64,000 bases of DNA from Ciona savignyi (Eukaryota; Chordata; Ascidiacea; Phlebobranchia; Cionidae), in contig CH003264.1 in the NCBI GenBank assembly GCA_000149265.1, positions 1,533,664-1,597,663 of the forward strand, read 5' to 3'. Position numbers and translations under genes: made by a program. How positions within the stretch are numbered: the first letter of the stretch is position 1; each line of letters starts with the position of its first letter. Under the pieces are notes generated by a model. It was given only the letters and a program-made list of their open reading frames with translations, was not told where the DNA came from and ran no database searches. Shown here piece by piece: positions 37,322 to 51,400 of this stretch.

Positions 37322-40300
37322 ATGTCGCCGTTTATAGTATCCCAAAATGTAAATGGTTTGGGAAATACCCTAAAACGCAAAATGATTTTTAATTATTTGA
37401 AGCAAAAGAAAGTCGACATTGCTCTTCTTCAAGAGACCCACAGCTGTTTACATAGCGAAAAAAGGTGGGAAATGGAATGGGGTGGAAAAATAGTATATTC
37501 ACACGGGTCATCCAACTCCAGAGGAGTTGCTATTATGCTTTCAAACCGAATCTCCGCTAAAGTAAATGCTTGGGAAAATGACAACGATGGCCGTCGTCTT
37601 CTAGTGGACATGACCATAGATCAACGTAAAATTACGATTGCAAACGTTTATGGCCCAAACAACGACTCCCCAATATTTTACGAAGAGTACTTCAAAGCGC
37701 TTAACAACTTTTCCAATAATGACATCATACTAGGTGGCGACTTCAACCTAGTGTTGTGTGATACTATGGACAAAATAGGAGGAGCGACAATGCACAGCAA
37801 TAAAAAGGCAAAACGAGAGCTCTTATCCCTGATGCGCGAGTATAATTTGCAGGACGTGTTCCGTACACGTAATCCAGTTTTAAAAGAATTTACTCGCGTA
37901 CATTCCACACCCTTTACAGCGACCCGAATTGATTTCTTTTTAATTTCGACATCTCTTGCTTCACAGGTATTACATTGTGATGTCACGCCAAGTATTAAAT
38001 CTGATCACTGCATGGTAACGCTGAAATTAACTAATAATCCAACGCCGCGAGGTAGGGGGTATTGGAAACTAAATACCTCCCTACTTGAAGATCAACGTTA
38101 CGTAAACAGTACTAAAGATGTAATTACCGAACTTCTACTAACCAATGATCTACCGGACACTTCCCCACATCTTCTCTGGGACACTTTAAAATGTGTAGTC
38201 CGCGGGCACACCATTCAGTACAGTGCGCGCAAAGAAAGAGCAGGACGTTTGAAGCAAACGGATCTCGAAAAAAAAATTATGAAGATCAACACGGAAATAC
38301 AAGACGGTGTTCAAACGAACCTCGAAAAGCGTAATACCTTGCAAGCTGAGCTAGATGATCTAGTACAAACTCGAACAAAAGCAGCGATGGTTCGTAGCAG
38401 AGCAACTTGGGTGGAGCAAGGGGAGAGAAATACCAAATATTTTCTAAATCTTGAGCGACGAAACAACGAAAGGAAGAACATACATCATTTGGAGTCAAAC
38501 GGCAAAAAAATAACAGATCGAAACGCCATTTTAGTAGAATTGAGTTCGTACTACGAAAACCTGTATAACCAACATGACGACCCGACAGTACTAGTGGAAA
38601 GTTATATTAACCCATTAAACCTGCCACGATTAAACGAGGAACAAAAGGAATCTTGCGAAAAGGACAAAATAACAGAAGCTGAATGTGAATGTGTTATCAG
38701 GCAGCTGAAGCAAAATAAATCACCTGGACCTGATGGATTCCCACCTGGCTTTTATATTACATTCTGGAAAGAAATCAAGAATGCTTTTATAAAGTCGGCA
38801 AACTATGCATTCAGAACTGGATGCTTAAGTAGCACACAGAAAAGCGGGATAATTACACTTATTCCCAAACCTGGAAAAGACCCCGATCGGATAGAAAATC
38901 ACCGCCCAATAACACTTTTAAACACGGACTACAAAATAATATCAAAAATAATAAACATGAGAATTAAAACCGTTCTTCCGGAAATAATCAGCACCGACCA
39001 AAACGGATTTATAAAAGGTCGTTATATAGGTGACAACATACGGTTACTATTTGATGTGATAGACTATGCCGAAAACAACAATATTCCTGGCACTGTGATC
39101 TCATTGGATATATTCAAGGCATTTGACACGCTAAGTTGGAATTTTATTTTTAAAGCATTGGAATCGTATGGATTTGGAAAATCCCTAATAAAATGGGTCA
39201 AAGTTCTTTACACAGATCCGCAAGGCTTCCTAATCAACAACAATTTTATTTCACCGCGCCTTTAAAATACAGAGAGGCGTGAGATAAGGAGACCCGCTAT
39301 CGCCAACACTTTTTATCCTATGTATGGAATGTTTCGCTCAAGCTATAGCGCAAGAACCCTGCTGTGGGAGGAATATCAGTGGGGGACAACGAGTTTAAAC
39401 TCTCGATGTTTGCAGACGACACCCTTTGCTTTTTAAATGGCAACGAATCAAGTTTGATTGCCTTACTTAAAGAAGTTGAAACTTTTGGAGTTGTATCCGG
39501 CTGTAAAGTGAACCGGGAAAAGTCAAGCGCCTTCGACTTGGGCCCAAAACTGAAATCCATGCGTACTACTTCACACCAGTATGGACTAAAATGGACTACA
39601 GAAACACTTAAAATATCTGGGAGTTTTAGTCCCAGTTGAACCAAACAGCCGAAAAACTTTTGAACTTAATTTTGAAAACGCGGAACTCAAATTATCAACG
39701 ATTACAAATATATGGTCCTCCAGGGGACTAAGTTTGCTCGGGAAAGTTACTATACTAAAATCTCTTGTGATTCCGACACTGTTGTACAAACTAAGCGTTC
39801 TACCCGTGCAGATTCCCAAGTCGTTCTTAACTAGTATAAAAAGGATTATGTTTAAGTTTATATGGGGGTCAAAATGGGAAAGAGTGAGCAGACAAACGTT
39901 GTGCTGCGGAATAACCCAAGGTGGCATCAACATGCTCGATATTGACTGCTATTTTACTGCCTTGCGCTCCAAATGGATGTTCAAACTGTTCGATTGCAAC
40001 TACAAGTCGCCATGGAAAACATTGGAACTGGAGTCCATATCGCTTAACACCTTGATATGTGCAATCCGCTCAAATCTTCCAACAAAAGATAGTGTTATAA
40101 AACACTACATACATATTCGATCATTGCTAACGAGTTTAAATTCATTTAGGATATTTTGCAGGGCAAGTCTTAACGACTCAAGCATTCTGAGCGCGCCGTT
40201 ATGGCTGAACAAACATGTCAAGTTTCGACGGAAAGCCCTTCTTACTTCTGAGTTGGTAGAGGCAGGCATCTGGAATTACCACCAACTTCTGGAAAAAAAC

Positions 40301-41093
40301 GGCGAATTTTTTCGCTACGACGATCTTTGTGACACGTATCATGTACAAGCAAGCAGACAAGGTTTTGAAAAATATAACTGTTTACTCGCAGCCCTACCTG
40401 ACTCATGGAATCAAATACCAAACGACCCGGATATGATACCCGCGGATTACCAAGAAATTCTGGAAGATCACCTCAAACAACACGGAAGAACGACACAGGC
40501 GATCTACAAGTACTGCTGCAAAGAAAATTTAAAAGAACCATATAAACAACAAGTGCGGTGGACAAAAGAATTAAACGGCGAGGTTATATCGAAGGAAGAG
40601 TGGATCGATATCTACACAAGGAACTTCACATGCACCACAGAAACAAAACTGCAATCCTTTCAAATTAAAATAAATCTTCGAGCGATTGTAACGAACGACG
40701 CCCCTATTTGCATTTGGCTTAACAGAATCTGACCGTTGCACGTTTTGCAACCACGAACTGGAAACCCCATTACATATGTTTTGCGATTGTGCTCAAGTGC
40801 AAACGTTTTGGGAAAATGTAAACTCATGGATTTGTGCAAAATTTCGAGTGCCTTTTATTATTAATAATGCCGCTAAACTGTTCGGGACTAATTTCCCTGA
40901 AAATGAAAAATTAATTAATATGGTGTTGTTATGTGCTCGTTTTATTATTTATAGATCACGTCTACAAAAAGAAAACCCTAACATTAATATGGTACTTAAA
41001 TACATTGAAGATATTAAAGTGATAGAAAAACCCATTGCATATAACAATAACAGAATGCTTCAATATCATTTAAAATGGTCGTCATGTGCGTAG
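37322..41093 (+). pseudogene. LINE ORF2 (endonuclease-reverse transcriptase), disrupted
   Basis: The start is ATG 37322 (MSPFIVSQNVNG). The AP-endonuclease has QNVNGLG, LLQETH, GGDFN and SDHCMV. The reverse transcriptase has SPGPDGFPPGFY, SLDIFKAFD and the catalytic FADDT near 39411. The C-terminal zinc motif CTFC...HMFCDC lies near 40740-40790. The first frame ends at 39265. The next part shows an in-frame stop where RQGDP is expected (R*GDP, near 39285), and further shifts occur near 39635 and 40730. Hence this copy is dead although all domains are still recognisable. Confidence 0.9.
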
Positions 41094-41107
41094 TCTTGTA
41101 TTCCATG

Positions 41108-41130
41108 TATATATATATATATATATATAT
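41108..41130. repeat. TA microsatellite in LINE 3'UTR
   Basis: Uninterrupted TA dinucleotides just after the end of ORF2. Confidence 0.9.
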
Positions 41131-41204
41131 TCCTTAACTGCATACTGCATTCTTTTTACGTATTTAATAAAAAAAAAAAAAAAAAAAAAAAAAATGATTT
41201 ATAT

Positions 41205-41305
41205 GGTCATGTGGCCGAATGGTTCACGCGACTGATACATATACCTATAAAAAACGGTCCTAGTGATGAGCCCATGGGTTCGAAACTTGGATCGAAAAAA
41301 AAAGT
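41205..41305 (+). mobile_element. tRNA-Ser/Leu-like SINE, copy 2
   Basis: GGTCATGTGGCCGAATGG resembles the acceptor stem and A-box of a class-II tRNA. The B-box is well kept (GGGTTCGAAACTTGG). Between them is AAACGGTCCTAGTGATGAGC as in the copy at 23716. An A-rich tail follows. The LINE lies immediately 5' and its target duplication overlaps the first bases. Confidence 0.65.
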
Positions 41306-41514
41306 AAAAAAATACTGTCGTATCATTCATTGCAATAAAAACTTATGACAAAATCATGTACTAAACCTGAAATGATTTATACGTTGTCTCATGATTAAAT
41401 GAATCATTCGCTGTCTTGTGATTAATAATGATTATTTTCCAGTTTTCTACCAAACATCGCGTTATAGTATAGTCCATTTTAAACCTGTAAGTGATTAAAA
41501 CCCTTGAATTTTAA

Positions 41515-42320
41515 TTGTTTTAAAATCTTACACTCCTTCAAATTTTACGTTAACTTGTACATCCCGTGTAACATCTGTAAAGCCTAATCGGTTTTAGAAC
41601 TAATGTTTTCAAAATGTCTATGTTTAGCATTGTGATGTCATTTTTGTAATAATGGACATAATTTTTATAATTCCGTAAACCTCGTGGCTTTCTTTCCTTT
41701 TTGTACTGATGCTTATAACGACACCACGTATATTTTGCATACTCAATTTATAGACCTACGGAAAAACAGTTGGTAAGCTGGTTGTCTATTAATAATTATT
41801 ATGTGTTTATTTATGTAAAAATATTGTAACCGAAAATCGCTCAACGCATAACGTCCAGTCAATAAAGAAACCACCCATCTGGCCATCAACCATAGGGAGA
41901 TTTGGAGTGCTGTGCCTGTGCCAGTCAGCGCGTTTAAACTGTTTCCCATGTTATAAGGACTCGGGTGTAAGTAGGTTGCACCAGAAGGAGCTTTACACCC
42001 CGGTTTTCACAACAAAATACACTGAAATTGCACCAATTTGTCCAACAGACAATTGTTCTGTCATAGTGGCGCGAGCAGTGACAATAGAACACAGCAACCA
42101 CAATCAAATTGTCTCTTTGGTCACTCGTGTCTTAACAGTAAAGTTACCCCAGTACTATCAGGCCAGATTCGTAGTTCTTTAAATTTATAAGGATACTATG
42201 AAACCTAATATGAAAATATATTTTACATATTATTTTATGATATGTTGTACACCCTATTATATGAGCACTCCCTTAACAAATTTTGGTACACCTTTGGATA
42301 CACATTGTTAAAAAGCACTG
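41515..42320. mobile_element. Diverged, split copy of the 315-base hAT MITE
   Basis: The left part (41515-41580, TTTTAAAATCTTACACTCCTTC) and right part (about 42090-42320) match the element at 26331-26645, ending with the same AAAAGCACTG. Some 450-500 bases of unrelated sequence separate the two, suggesting an insertion or a longer relative. The left terminus is eroded. Confidence 0.5.
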
Positions 42321-45139
42321 ATATAAACCAAATATATCAAGGTATTTAGGAGGAACTAATTATTCTCCCTATCTCTCTAATGCAAACTGACAAAAACACA
42401 AATACAGCTGTCACTTAAATCCTGACTTGGAAGTATTAGATTTTTTTCACAATTTAAAATTGAAGCTTAGATCTGCAGCCTAATCTCAAAACCCCCCAAA
42501 CTTTTCTCAACTTTTTTCCAACAAAATAGCCGGCAGATGCACAAACAACACATTTATTTAAAAAAAGCACTGCTCCACTATTACAAAACTTTACAGCTAA
42601 ACGAGAACACCGTTGTGCAGCGTGGCACATGCTGCTTTTAAACAAACATTGGGAAACCAACAACAATGTTACTCAGCAAAACACTCGTTTCAAAACAATG
42701 ACTAGGGTAGGGTTATCACTCGTTACATCCTGCCGCGCATAGATGTCGTAATTTTTTAGACGCCATCTTGGAAATGGTGACCGTTCCAGTTTTGTTTAAA
42801 CTGTTCGGACTTACTGGTTCTGTGAGACTGCTGTCCAAGTTTTAACCATTTCTGTCGACCGCTTCGGCTAATACAGGCCTTTGGCTGAATGGTGGTCATT
42901 CTGTAGATTTTATTTGAGCGACAGTGTCACTGGTGATGACCGAAACTTTTCGTACATATTATAATTAACTGGTTGATGTTCCATGAGTTCTAACACATTT
43001 CCCACTAATTAGAAAGATTTAAAGACATAACCAGGTTACACATTGTTGTTTTTGAATATGTCACCTTTCAAGCATTGGATAACCCCCTTTTGCCCCCTCC
43101 ACTTCTTTCACCAACGTTTGACAGTCAAGAATGGTTAGAATTAGTTAGTTTTTATCTCTTCTGTATGCAAAAGAAAAGATACACCTGTGGATACCGGGAG
43201 AAGCACATTTTGGGTCCGATATTACAAATCGACCGGGGTGAAAATAACCAAAAAGAGGAAAATGAGTATTTAATTATTTCGTAAAATAGCATAAGTTATT
43301 AAGTGTGGGATTTAAGAGAAACGATTGACTATTAACCTTTATACACACTGAAAGTGCTCTAAATTTAGAGATTTTGGCTAAAAAATTAAATTGGTCAGTT
43401 TCATTTAGAAGGAGTTTAACTATAGTACTAGTTAGATCCCATCTTTAGTAAAAAACAACTTATCGGCAAGTGAAATATTTTAGAAGTACGAAACAATGCC
43501 ACAAGTAAACATGTGTGATGGGCTATAATTTATCATTAGAAGAAGCGTTAAGCAAAGCTTTTCAAGTAAGGCCTACAACCTATATTCACCCTTCTTAACA
43601 GCACGGCAAGGTTAGCATGGTGGATTAGTGCGTAACCTATCAGAAATATGTAGCCTCACAGGTAGTTAGTCGGGTGTGTCCTAGGGCAAAGCACTTAGCT
43701 GACGTTGCCTGGTTCGACATCATATTAAAAAAAACTACAATAACTCTGATAAACAGAGGCTATCCATCGATTACCCGTGTGATAATTCTTTCTTGTGTAA
43801 TATTTATGTAATCTGACAATTCCACTGTGATAACGCCCCACATTCCCACTTTTTATTCACATGTTTAGAAAAACGCCAATAATGAAATTAATTTTTTTTG
43901 TCGAAGCTACAGCATACCAACATATACACTTAATATAAAGAGGCCGATGTGGGTAAGATAATTGCACCACCTGTAAAACCTTTTTTGGCAAAACAAGATA
44001 GCCCTTGCGTTTTGGTCATCTTGCCCCATTTACACTTTGGCCCCGCTTCTATTTTAATGTTGTCTGGGCGTCATTGTCATCACGTAATCTATGGTAATTA
44101 TTGGGCAGTTTTTGCCTGGTTACCGGCGCTATTATGCACAGCCAAAGTATATCCGAAACGTGCATTTATTTTAAGCATTGGGTAATGATTCGTGCGATTG
44201 TTGATGTGACTTCACCATTTCACCAGTTGCTCTAACTCAATAAGAAACAAGAGATCCATCAAGGAAAAAACTTTGCATCTCATTTGTTCGTCTTACGTTT
44301 CCTATCGATTCCTTTTGGATGAAGCATAATGGAATATTATTATTAAGTTCCACTTCTTGGTATTACTAAAGGTAAATCGAGTTATTTTAATAGTATAGTA
44401 CCTGTAGAACAAAAATAGACCTAAAATACTCCGCTAAAAACAGTTGCAGTGTACGACACCAGTGCACAATAATATAAAAGTAAGATAATATTTTATTTCA
44501 CATGAATCCATGCAACTCATCTCAAAAGATCAACCAATTCGGACTTAAAATAATCGGATCAGTGGCGAATGGTGTGGATTATTTATGATATCGATTATCT
44601 TGGTCGTTTCATTATTCATTGCGGTGGGGAGTTGGGCATTGGCGAATCCCAAAAATTATCAAGGTTCTTGGTCTTTATATACTCGCATTGCCTTTACCTT
44701 ATCCTTGTACAAAAATGTATATGGTGAATGAACAGCACGACGTTAAAATATACGACTCCGCAACAAAAATGTGAATGTTCCTTAGGTTTTCACTACAACA
44801 GATTCAGCATCGTATTTACAAAGAAATTGAGTCCATAAAATATCATAAGCGCTATGTACAGATTAAAGGGCAGAATTATTTGATGCAGGTAATATTTAAG
44901 TAATGGGCAAAACTAAATAAACTAGTTCAAACCGGAGTTTGAACTGAAATGCAAACCGATAAATTGCGATGCTGAAATTGTGGTCATGAAATCGATTAGT
45001 ACAAGTTGAACTGGTGCGTAGTTAAGAAATTGCATTTCTGCACCATCGTAACATTGTTAAACAACGGTAGAAACCAACCGATTGTTTGTACTAATAAAAA
45101 AAAAACAATATAATGGTGAAAGTGTTGACAGTTAATCTT
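42321..45139. other. Intergenic, repeats only
   Basis: Between the split hAT MITE and the NCK 3' end. Apart from a SINE copy (43611-43785) I see no exon, RNA gene or bounded transposon. Several short open stretches have no recognisable product. Confidence 0.45.
43611..43785 (+). mobile_element. tRNA-derived SINE, second family, diverged copy
   Basis: The segment reads GTTAGCATGGTGGATTAGTG (A-box end), then GTCGGGTGTGTCCTAGGGCA, CACTTAGCTGACGTTGCCTGG, and a tail ATCGATTACCCGTGTGATAA. The order is that of the copy at 56450. Confidence 0.55.
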
Positions 45140-45163
45140 TTTATTAATTGGCTTGACTTTATT
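45140..45163 (-). terminator. NCK polyadenylation signals
   Basis: Two AATAAA on the - strand (TTTATT at 45140-45145 and 45158-45163 on +), about 250 bases after the NCK stop codon. Confidence 0.5.
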
Positions 45164-45404
45164 CATTGTTTTCGGAGATTAAAATTAAATTTAATAAACT
45201 TTGTAGAAGACAAAGGAAGATAAATTATATAAAGCAACTGTTTTAGGATAAGCAAGCGTGCGGTGCGCCGTGATTTCGTGTATCAGTTTCGACGTGAAAG
45301 ATGTACAGCGCTGTGCACTGGCCCGGGTTCGAACCACTCAATCCATCTACGTTTGCTCTGGAGCTGGAAGCCGTGCCGCGGCTGTGCATCTTGAGATGAG
45401 GATA

Positions 45405-48400
45405 TCACCGCGCCATGGGGTTGCTTAGGTATACTTTGCCCTGCTCTTTACTCGTATAGATTGGGGCGGATTTGTAGTGTTCAAGAAGGGCATCCATGGA
45501 ATCGAATTTCCTCTGTCCGATGCCGTAAACTCCGTTCGGGAGGGACACGACTTTGAAGTGGCGAATGCGGCCCGGCATCTTCATCGAAATCGAGTAATCA
45601 CCGGACTACACAAAAGTACATGTTAACTAACGCACACACGCCATATGATAGAAAAGGTAGGAAAATTATGTTTTATTCCCGTGAATGTGTAAACGCAAAG
45701 GAAAATGTAATACAAATTAAGACAAACCTTTTATTTTAGAAACTGCAATTAATCCACAGAGTTCAGATAGGTTCACTAAGTCTTTGCCCAAGAACACAAC
45801 CGTATACCTAGCGACCAATTTCGAGTTTATCTTTCGGCTAAAAGCTAAGCACTAACCTACCAGTTTAAGTTTTAGTTTATTCATTTTGTGCCCCAGTATG
45901 AAATAATAGTAAATAAAACAAATTACCACGAAGGAATAGGAAAAAGGCAAAATGAACAGTCGGTAAAACACGTCATTAACAAAAAAGAAATATAAATAAA
46001 TAAATACAGCAGACGCGGCAGCCAAACCTAGATGCAGTCGATTACTGCTTTTTTATTTTAGATCATGGCCGTTTAGTAACCACAAAGAAAATCTTACCGA
46101 GGTTTCGCTATCACGAACTAAAAATTCGCCGTTGGTTGCCTTCTCCTCCAACCTTCGTTCTGCATCAGCGCGCTTCACCTGACCGAAGTACCAATGACGT
46201 GGCAGCATGCTGTCGCCTGCACTGTCGTTTCCACCGCTCATATTCTGCAAAAATTAGTATATTGTTTGATTAAATGTGCCATGGCAGCAAGACCGAGAAA
46301 ATGTACATCCCGGTTTTAGACAAAGCTTTTAATACACCAGGACAGCTCACGGCGACTGAAAGCAGTTTTACAATGTATTTAATTAAACGCTGAGATCCTG
46401 GTGAGCATGAACTTATTGTCATAATCGGAAACTTAGGACAGTGGTGTCCTTTTAAAACTAAAAAATCCAATGTTACAGTATTGTACGCATTGGACAGGCA
46501 GTGTGTGTGTTACAGATTATAGGGTTAACATTTATGAAGTACAATGATCTTGACCAATGGGGTTATCAGAAATGTATCAGTTTGAGAGGTGACTAATGCG
46601 ATGCTGCCACGTATGCTGGTGAAAGCACAGGCGATGGCCAAGACCAAACATGCCTGGTTAGGTTAATACATAATATTACCACACCCAAGTGATTTACGAT
46701 TTCTACCACATATGTTTGCACATTAAAGCATTCCAGTGAATACAATTAAATGTGGAATCGATATATCGTTTCAAGCGAATTATGAAGACTGTGAAAATTA
46801 CAAAGATGGTTAATTGCCGGAACTCGTTGTTAAGCAGAGACAGAGTGATACTAACATTCGTAGCATGCAAATTGTCAGCGCCATTTGCCTGAAGACAAGG
46901 AGAGACCCGGTCATAGTTTGGGGTGGTTCCGGAGGAAACTGGAGCAGCTCCCTCGACCACTTCGACGTAGTTGATCGGGACGAGTCCAGTCTTGCCCTCG
47001 CTGTTTCGTGCAAGCCACCACTCCGGGTCGTTGGGGGGATGTTCTATGATGTCGAGCATTTCATCTTGTTCGAACGCAAGCTCTTCCGAGTTGCCGGAGT
47101 TGAACGCGTACAGAGAGCGAACCACAGATATGCAGTAGTCGCTGGGCGGGGGCGGCACAACGGACGAATGCGACGCATTTAAACTGGACTGTGGTACAGA
47201 GTTACTCTTTTCAACATAGTTTGATGGGAAATAGCCTGGTTTTCCGTTTCTTTCAGCGTCTTTTCCGAACCACCAACCGTCCGGTTCTTTTTGTATGACG
47301 ATGATTCTCATGCCTTTTCGCAACGTCAGCTCGTCGTCTTTAGTCGCATCATAGTTGAACTTGCTCACGTATTCCTCGTTTGTATGAGTTCCATCCCCAC
47401 CGTCTGCCGGTGGTTTATAGTTTGAAATGGGGCCGGGGTTCTGTGGTTCACCGCCGCCCCTGAAACCAGACGAGCCCATCATCCCACCGCTTATGCCACC
47501 AGAACCATTCGATTTCGTCTTCTTTGCACCGGGAAGCCGATTTGCTGGAGAAGATAAAACATGTCAATGAAGTCTTTAAATTTTCAAAACGCAAGTTTTA
47601 ATGGTTGATAAAAAAAATACAACAAATACATTTGCAATTGGAGACCTGAAAAATATTATCTCCAAGTGCAACAATTTACCTTTTGAGGGATTGTACCAGG
47701 ACATATGAATCTTTATTTTAAATCATTCAGTTTTTATATAGTACATTTGCACGCTCAAATATTCTGGTAAAATTTGAAAACTATCAAGAAGAGCAAGCTA
47801 AGAATCAGGATGGATACTTAAAATAATTGGTGTAAACTTTATCAGTATTTTTATATTATAATGATATAATATATGGTAGTTTCATTTTCCAAAACTCTAA
47901 CTTTTGCGTGATCAATGAATCCTATATGTAGGAAGGTTGCTTACACCATAAAATGTCACTGCGCGGCGTATTAAAAAACACGACTGTTATATATTCAACA
48001 AATTGCACGATGTATGTCGAATGACCTATTAGCGTCGACGAAATAAATTTAACGTAAAAATACAGACAACTATTAATTAGCCGACATTTTATGACAGCAA
48101 TAAATGCCAACAGAGTAAATTGGATGATGAATGTGTAACGTTTGGGAAAACCGCTTCCGGAAGAACACGAGCCAGTGGCGAATTAGCGGTTAAATAATCG
48201 CGACTGCATTGATGCATTACCAGCATTTCGAGTTCAGTAAACATAAATGATTGGTTAAAGAACTAGCTGCTTGTACAGTTACGAGAACAATTAAATACGC
48301 CCGTGGGCGAACAGACAAGAGCATTAATATATTCACAGCCGTTAACTGCGGTCAATTTCCGGGTCAAAACAAACGAGCACGAAAGGTTTACAAGCATGAT

Positions 48401-51400
48401 TTATTGGCTAATATCCCCTAAAGTCGAAGATTTTCAAGAAACGCAAATAACTTTTAATTGTTCCAATGTCGTCATATCGAAGAAACGATAAATTATCTGA
48501 AAATCGTTGGGCCTAGAAAATATTTATACGATTCCATCACAGCGTCTTATACAGTGGGATGCAAATAAAACATGTTCAGAAAGTAATCGTATTATTGTGT
48601 ATGTACAGCGCTTTTAATTATAAAATTCGCGAACGGTCGTTACGGTAATGTATTTAGCACAAAAGTGGAAGAACTAGACATTTTACCACAAATGTACAAA
48701 GCACACACAGCAAGATCGTAAATCATCGCATGGGGACATTGACACCGAGTTATCAAATAAGAGTCCCGTTTTGAATTACAAACATACCAAGCATACAAAG
48801 CGTGCCAAGCACAAATCGCATACAATATGCACTGTGGTTGATGACAATGGTAATTAAACCTTAGTGGTGCGGTTTTCTATTACTTCTACTTCACTGTCAG
48901 TTTTTTACTACATTGTAGTGGCGACTTGTTAGATTCGAAATAAAACAACACATTTTCCCACGTGGATTTGAATATTTTTTGTATAACAACCGAGACTTAC
49001 AACACCTGCATTTTCAACATTTACATTTTTAAACCGAGTGTGGCCAACAAAGATTTACACTTAAAATTAACGCGGACCGTTTATTTACACCCCATTGTGA
49101 CGCCGTGTTATGAACGCAGCAGAAATGCAAAGCGGAAGCAATGACGACGGCGTAAACACCGTTTTCCACTGTGTCTATATCTCTCTTGTACACTGTATCA
49201 AACGTCATGACTCAATGTGGAAAGAGTTTTGATCTTTTGCGATGTCTCAAACCCAAAAGGCGCGTTTCTCCTTCATTTAAAACAACGTACAGCGTTCACT
49301 CGAAACATATGACGTCATGGCACGTAACTCACGGTCGACGTCACTGCAACAGCAAACAACAAGCTACCATTGTAGAGCAGACTTAACTCAAGTAATGTTG
49401 GGCGCCTTTTTTAACTTTACTGAATTGAAAACTGCGCCATTTAAATAAATTATACAGCGAATAATTAAAACGAGCTAATTAAAATTTACAAAACCTCTGC
49501 TAGACGTGTTCCACCACAACCAGTATCTACACTAATACACTCAACCTACAGCAAGTTGACACGGCCTAAATGAGCTATTACTAACACACGCGGAAAGGAG
49601 CATATAAGCAATAACTGACGTAAGAGGGGCGTATTTGCTAAGTGACTGACTTCAGGTGATACGTCTTACGACTGTGTAACACATACTCACGTAATTTTTA
49701 TACCAAAATAAAGCTCATCGTAAAAGAGGATAAGAATGTTATAAACGAAAGTAGTAACAACTAAATCAATAGACATCAAGGGGTCCTTTAGACATAACCA
49801 GAAATGGAGGCATTGATTTTATTAATCATTATTGAGCAACGAAAATTTTACTCGCGAATTTCAAATTAGTTTCCACGAAATCCTGTTTCCTGATATTTGC
49901 TGTGTTAAATATAACACTGTAATCTTGCATACAATCTTAAATAAGTGAGCGTTTGGCAATAAACCGAAGCGCTTAAAATAGAAGGAACTGGACACAGCGC
50001 CATTTTTAACCAAACCAGTCATATTCCTGTTTGTTCTGCGCCTGACACTTATCTATGGTTTACTCGTGTGGAAATGCGGCATTTGTTATACAAGATCGAA
50101 ACTACGTTGACGTGAACTACCTTGTAGAAGCTTGGTGTGTTTGAATTTCCTGTAACTCCGCATATGGCACAGTCTTTCCCTCTCCTCGTGTGGAATCTTT
50201 CGTCGTATGGATCCAGTTAGCGGAACATGACTGCTCTGTAGACGGTGGTGACCGTGGCCCATCGGACAAAGCTGGCCTATGTGTCCAAAGTATCCATTTT
50301 GGGCCAGAGCGCACATGTTTACCATAGGCGTGCTGGGCTATGAATAATGAGGCAGTTTAAAGAACTGCTTGACCAAAACTACGACGTCGTATAAAATCCG
50401 AGAAGTGCCAGAAGGCGATGCACACTAGCGTACGAACGGCAGTTAAACTTGACACTAAATCCTTATTTACTCTTCTTATTGAAAATTGATGACGAACGTA
50501 CAATTACCTTGTACTTGGTCCGAACATATATAGGCCCAAGTCACTTGGTATTTTTATACAGCGGTCTAAACCTCCCTACTCGGTTACTAAGATAATAAAG
50601 TAACTGTGTTTCCGACGCGACACTTCTTTATCTCTTTTGCACAAAAAAGTTGTGAATAGATTCTGGAGAGCCGATGAATCGCTGCAACTGAAATACTGAC
50701 GTGTAAGGCCAGTGCGCATTTGACGGTATCGTGGACGAGAGAAAACAATTTTCCAGCGCGTTTTTGTTTATGCGATCGTATTGCGTCACGTTCACTAAAA
50801 CTCATTGTTTCAACTTTTAAACGCATTTTAAAAGTCACGCCACAAGATGAACCGGCAACGACGGCTTGTGTTCTAACTCAAGTGGATTAACGATAAGTGG
50901 GCCACACGAATGAAACCCTTGGCTCTGTTTATTTTGAACATTTGAAGATTGACATAACAGCGTGGACAAGAGTTTTCCATCAATGTCGCCTTGGGTGAAG
51001 AACATCGCTTTCTGTGTCAATGCCAGGATAAGGGGAGAATAGATGAAGTATGGCTGAGACGTACTCATGCAACGACGTGAAATTAAATCTCGCCACCAGG
51101 AATAATATAACTCTAACTGTTGTAGGAAATATTGAAGCTGAAGCGAAAATTGTTACTCAAAGCTAAACTAGTATAGCTTGACTAACATACTAAACTCGCT
51201 AACAAACACTAATGTGGATAAAGTTTTAGCTTTCATACTATTCACGATCAGATATTTGCAAACTGTCAGGTACCAATCAAAACTATGAATTTTGCATTTA
51301 CATGTTCATCATATGAAACTCAAATGTTAAACTAAACAATGGCTCTCTTCATTATTGCGTCAAAGAAGAAAGAAAGTAAAAATTTAGAAATAAAAACAAA

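Larger units (their letters stand above)
36060..41193 (+). mobile_element. Near full-length two-ORF LINE (L1/Tx1-like)
   Basis: A 5.1 kb non-LTR retrotransposon: short 5' leader (about 50 bases), ORF1, ORF2 with AP endonuclease and reverse transcriptase, a 3' UTR with an AT microsatellite (41108-41130), and an A run of about 24 bases. It is flanked by a 16-base target duplication, ATGATTTGTATGGTCA (36044-36059) and ATGATTTATATGGTCA (41194-41209), one mismatch. The RT sequence (RPITLLNTDYKIISK, QNGFIKGRYIGDNIR) is of the L1/Tx1 type. ORF1 is open throughout; ORF2 has about four breaks, so it cannot move on its own. One mismatch in the duplication suggests moderate age. The 3' duplication runs straight into a tRNA-like SINE. 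Confidence 0.93.

Noticed and set aside
36060-41193. LTR retroelement or virus-like element
   Set aside because: No terminal direct repeats, protease, integrase or capsid; it has AP endonuclease, poly(A) and target duplications of a LINE.
41196-41290. Possible tRNA-Ser/Leu gene
   Set aside because: A- and B-box-like parts are present, but the acceptor stem cannot pair, the anticodon arm is not recognisable, an A-rich tail follows and a second diverged copy exists. A SINE is more likely.
46814-47182. Long + strand open frame of 122 codons
   Set aside because: It is the reverse shadow of the NCK SH3 exon.
50086-50325. - strand open frame in NCK intron 2 as an alternative NCK exon
   Set aside because: No similarity to SH3 or NCK linker sequence and no convincing splice sites around it.
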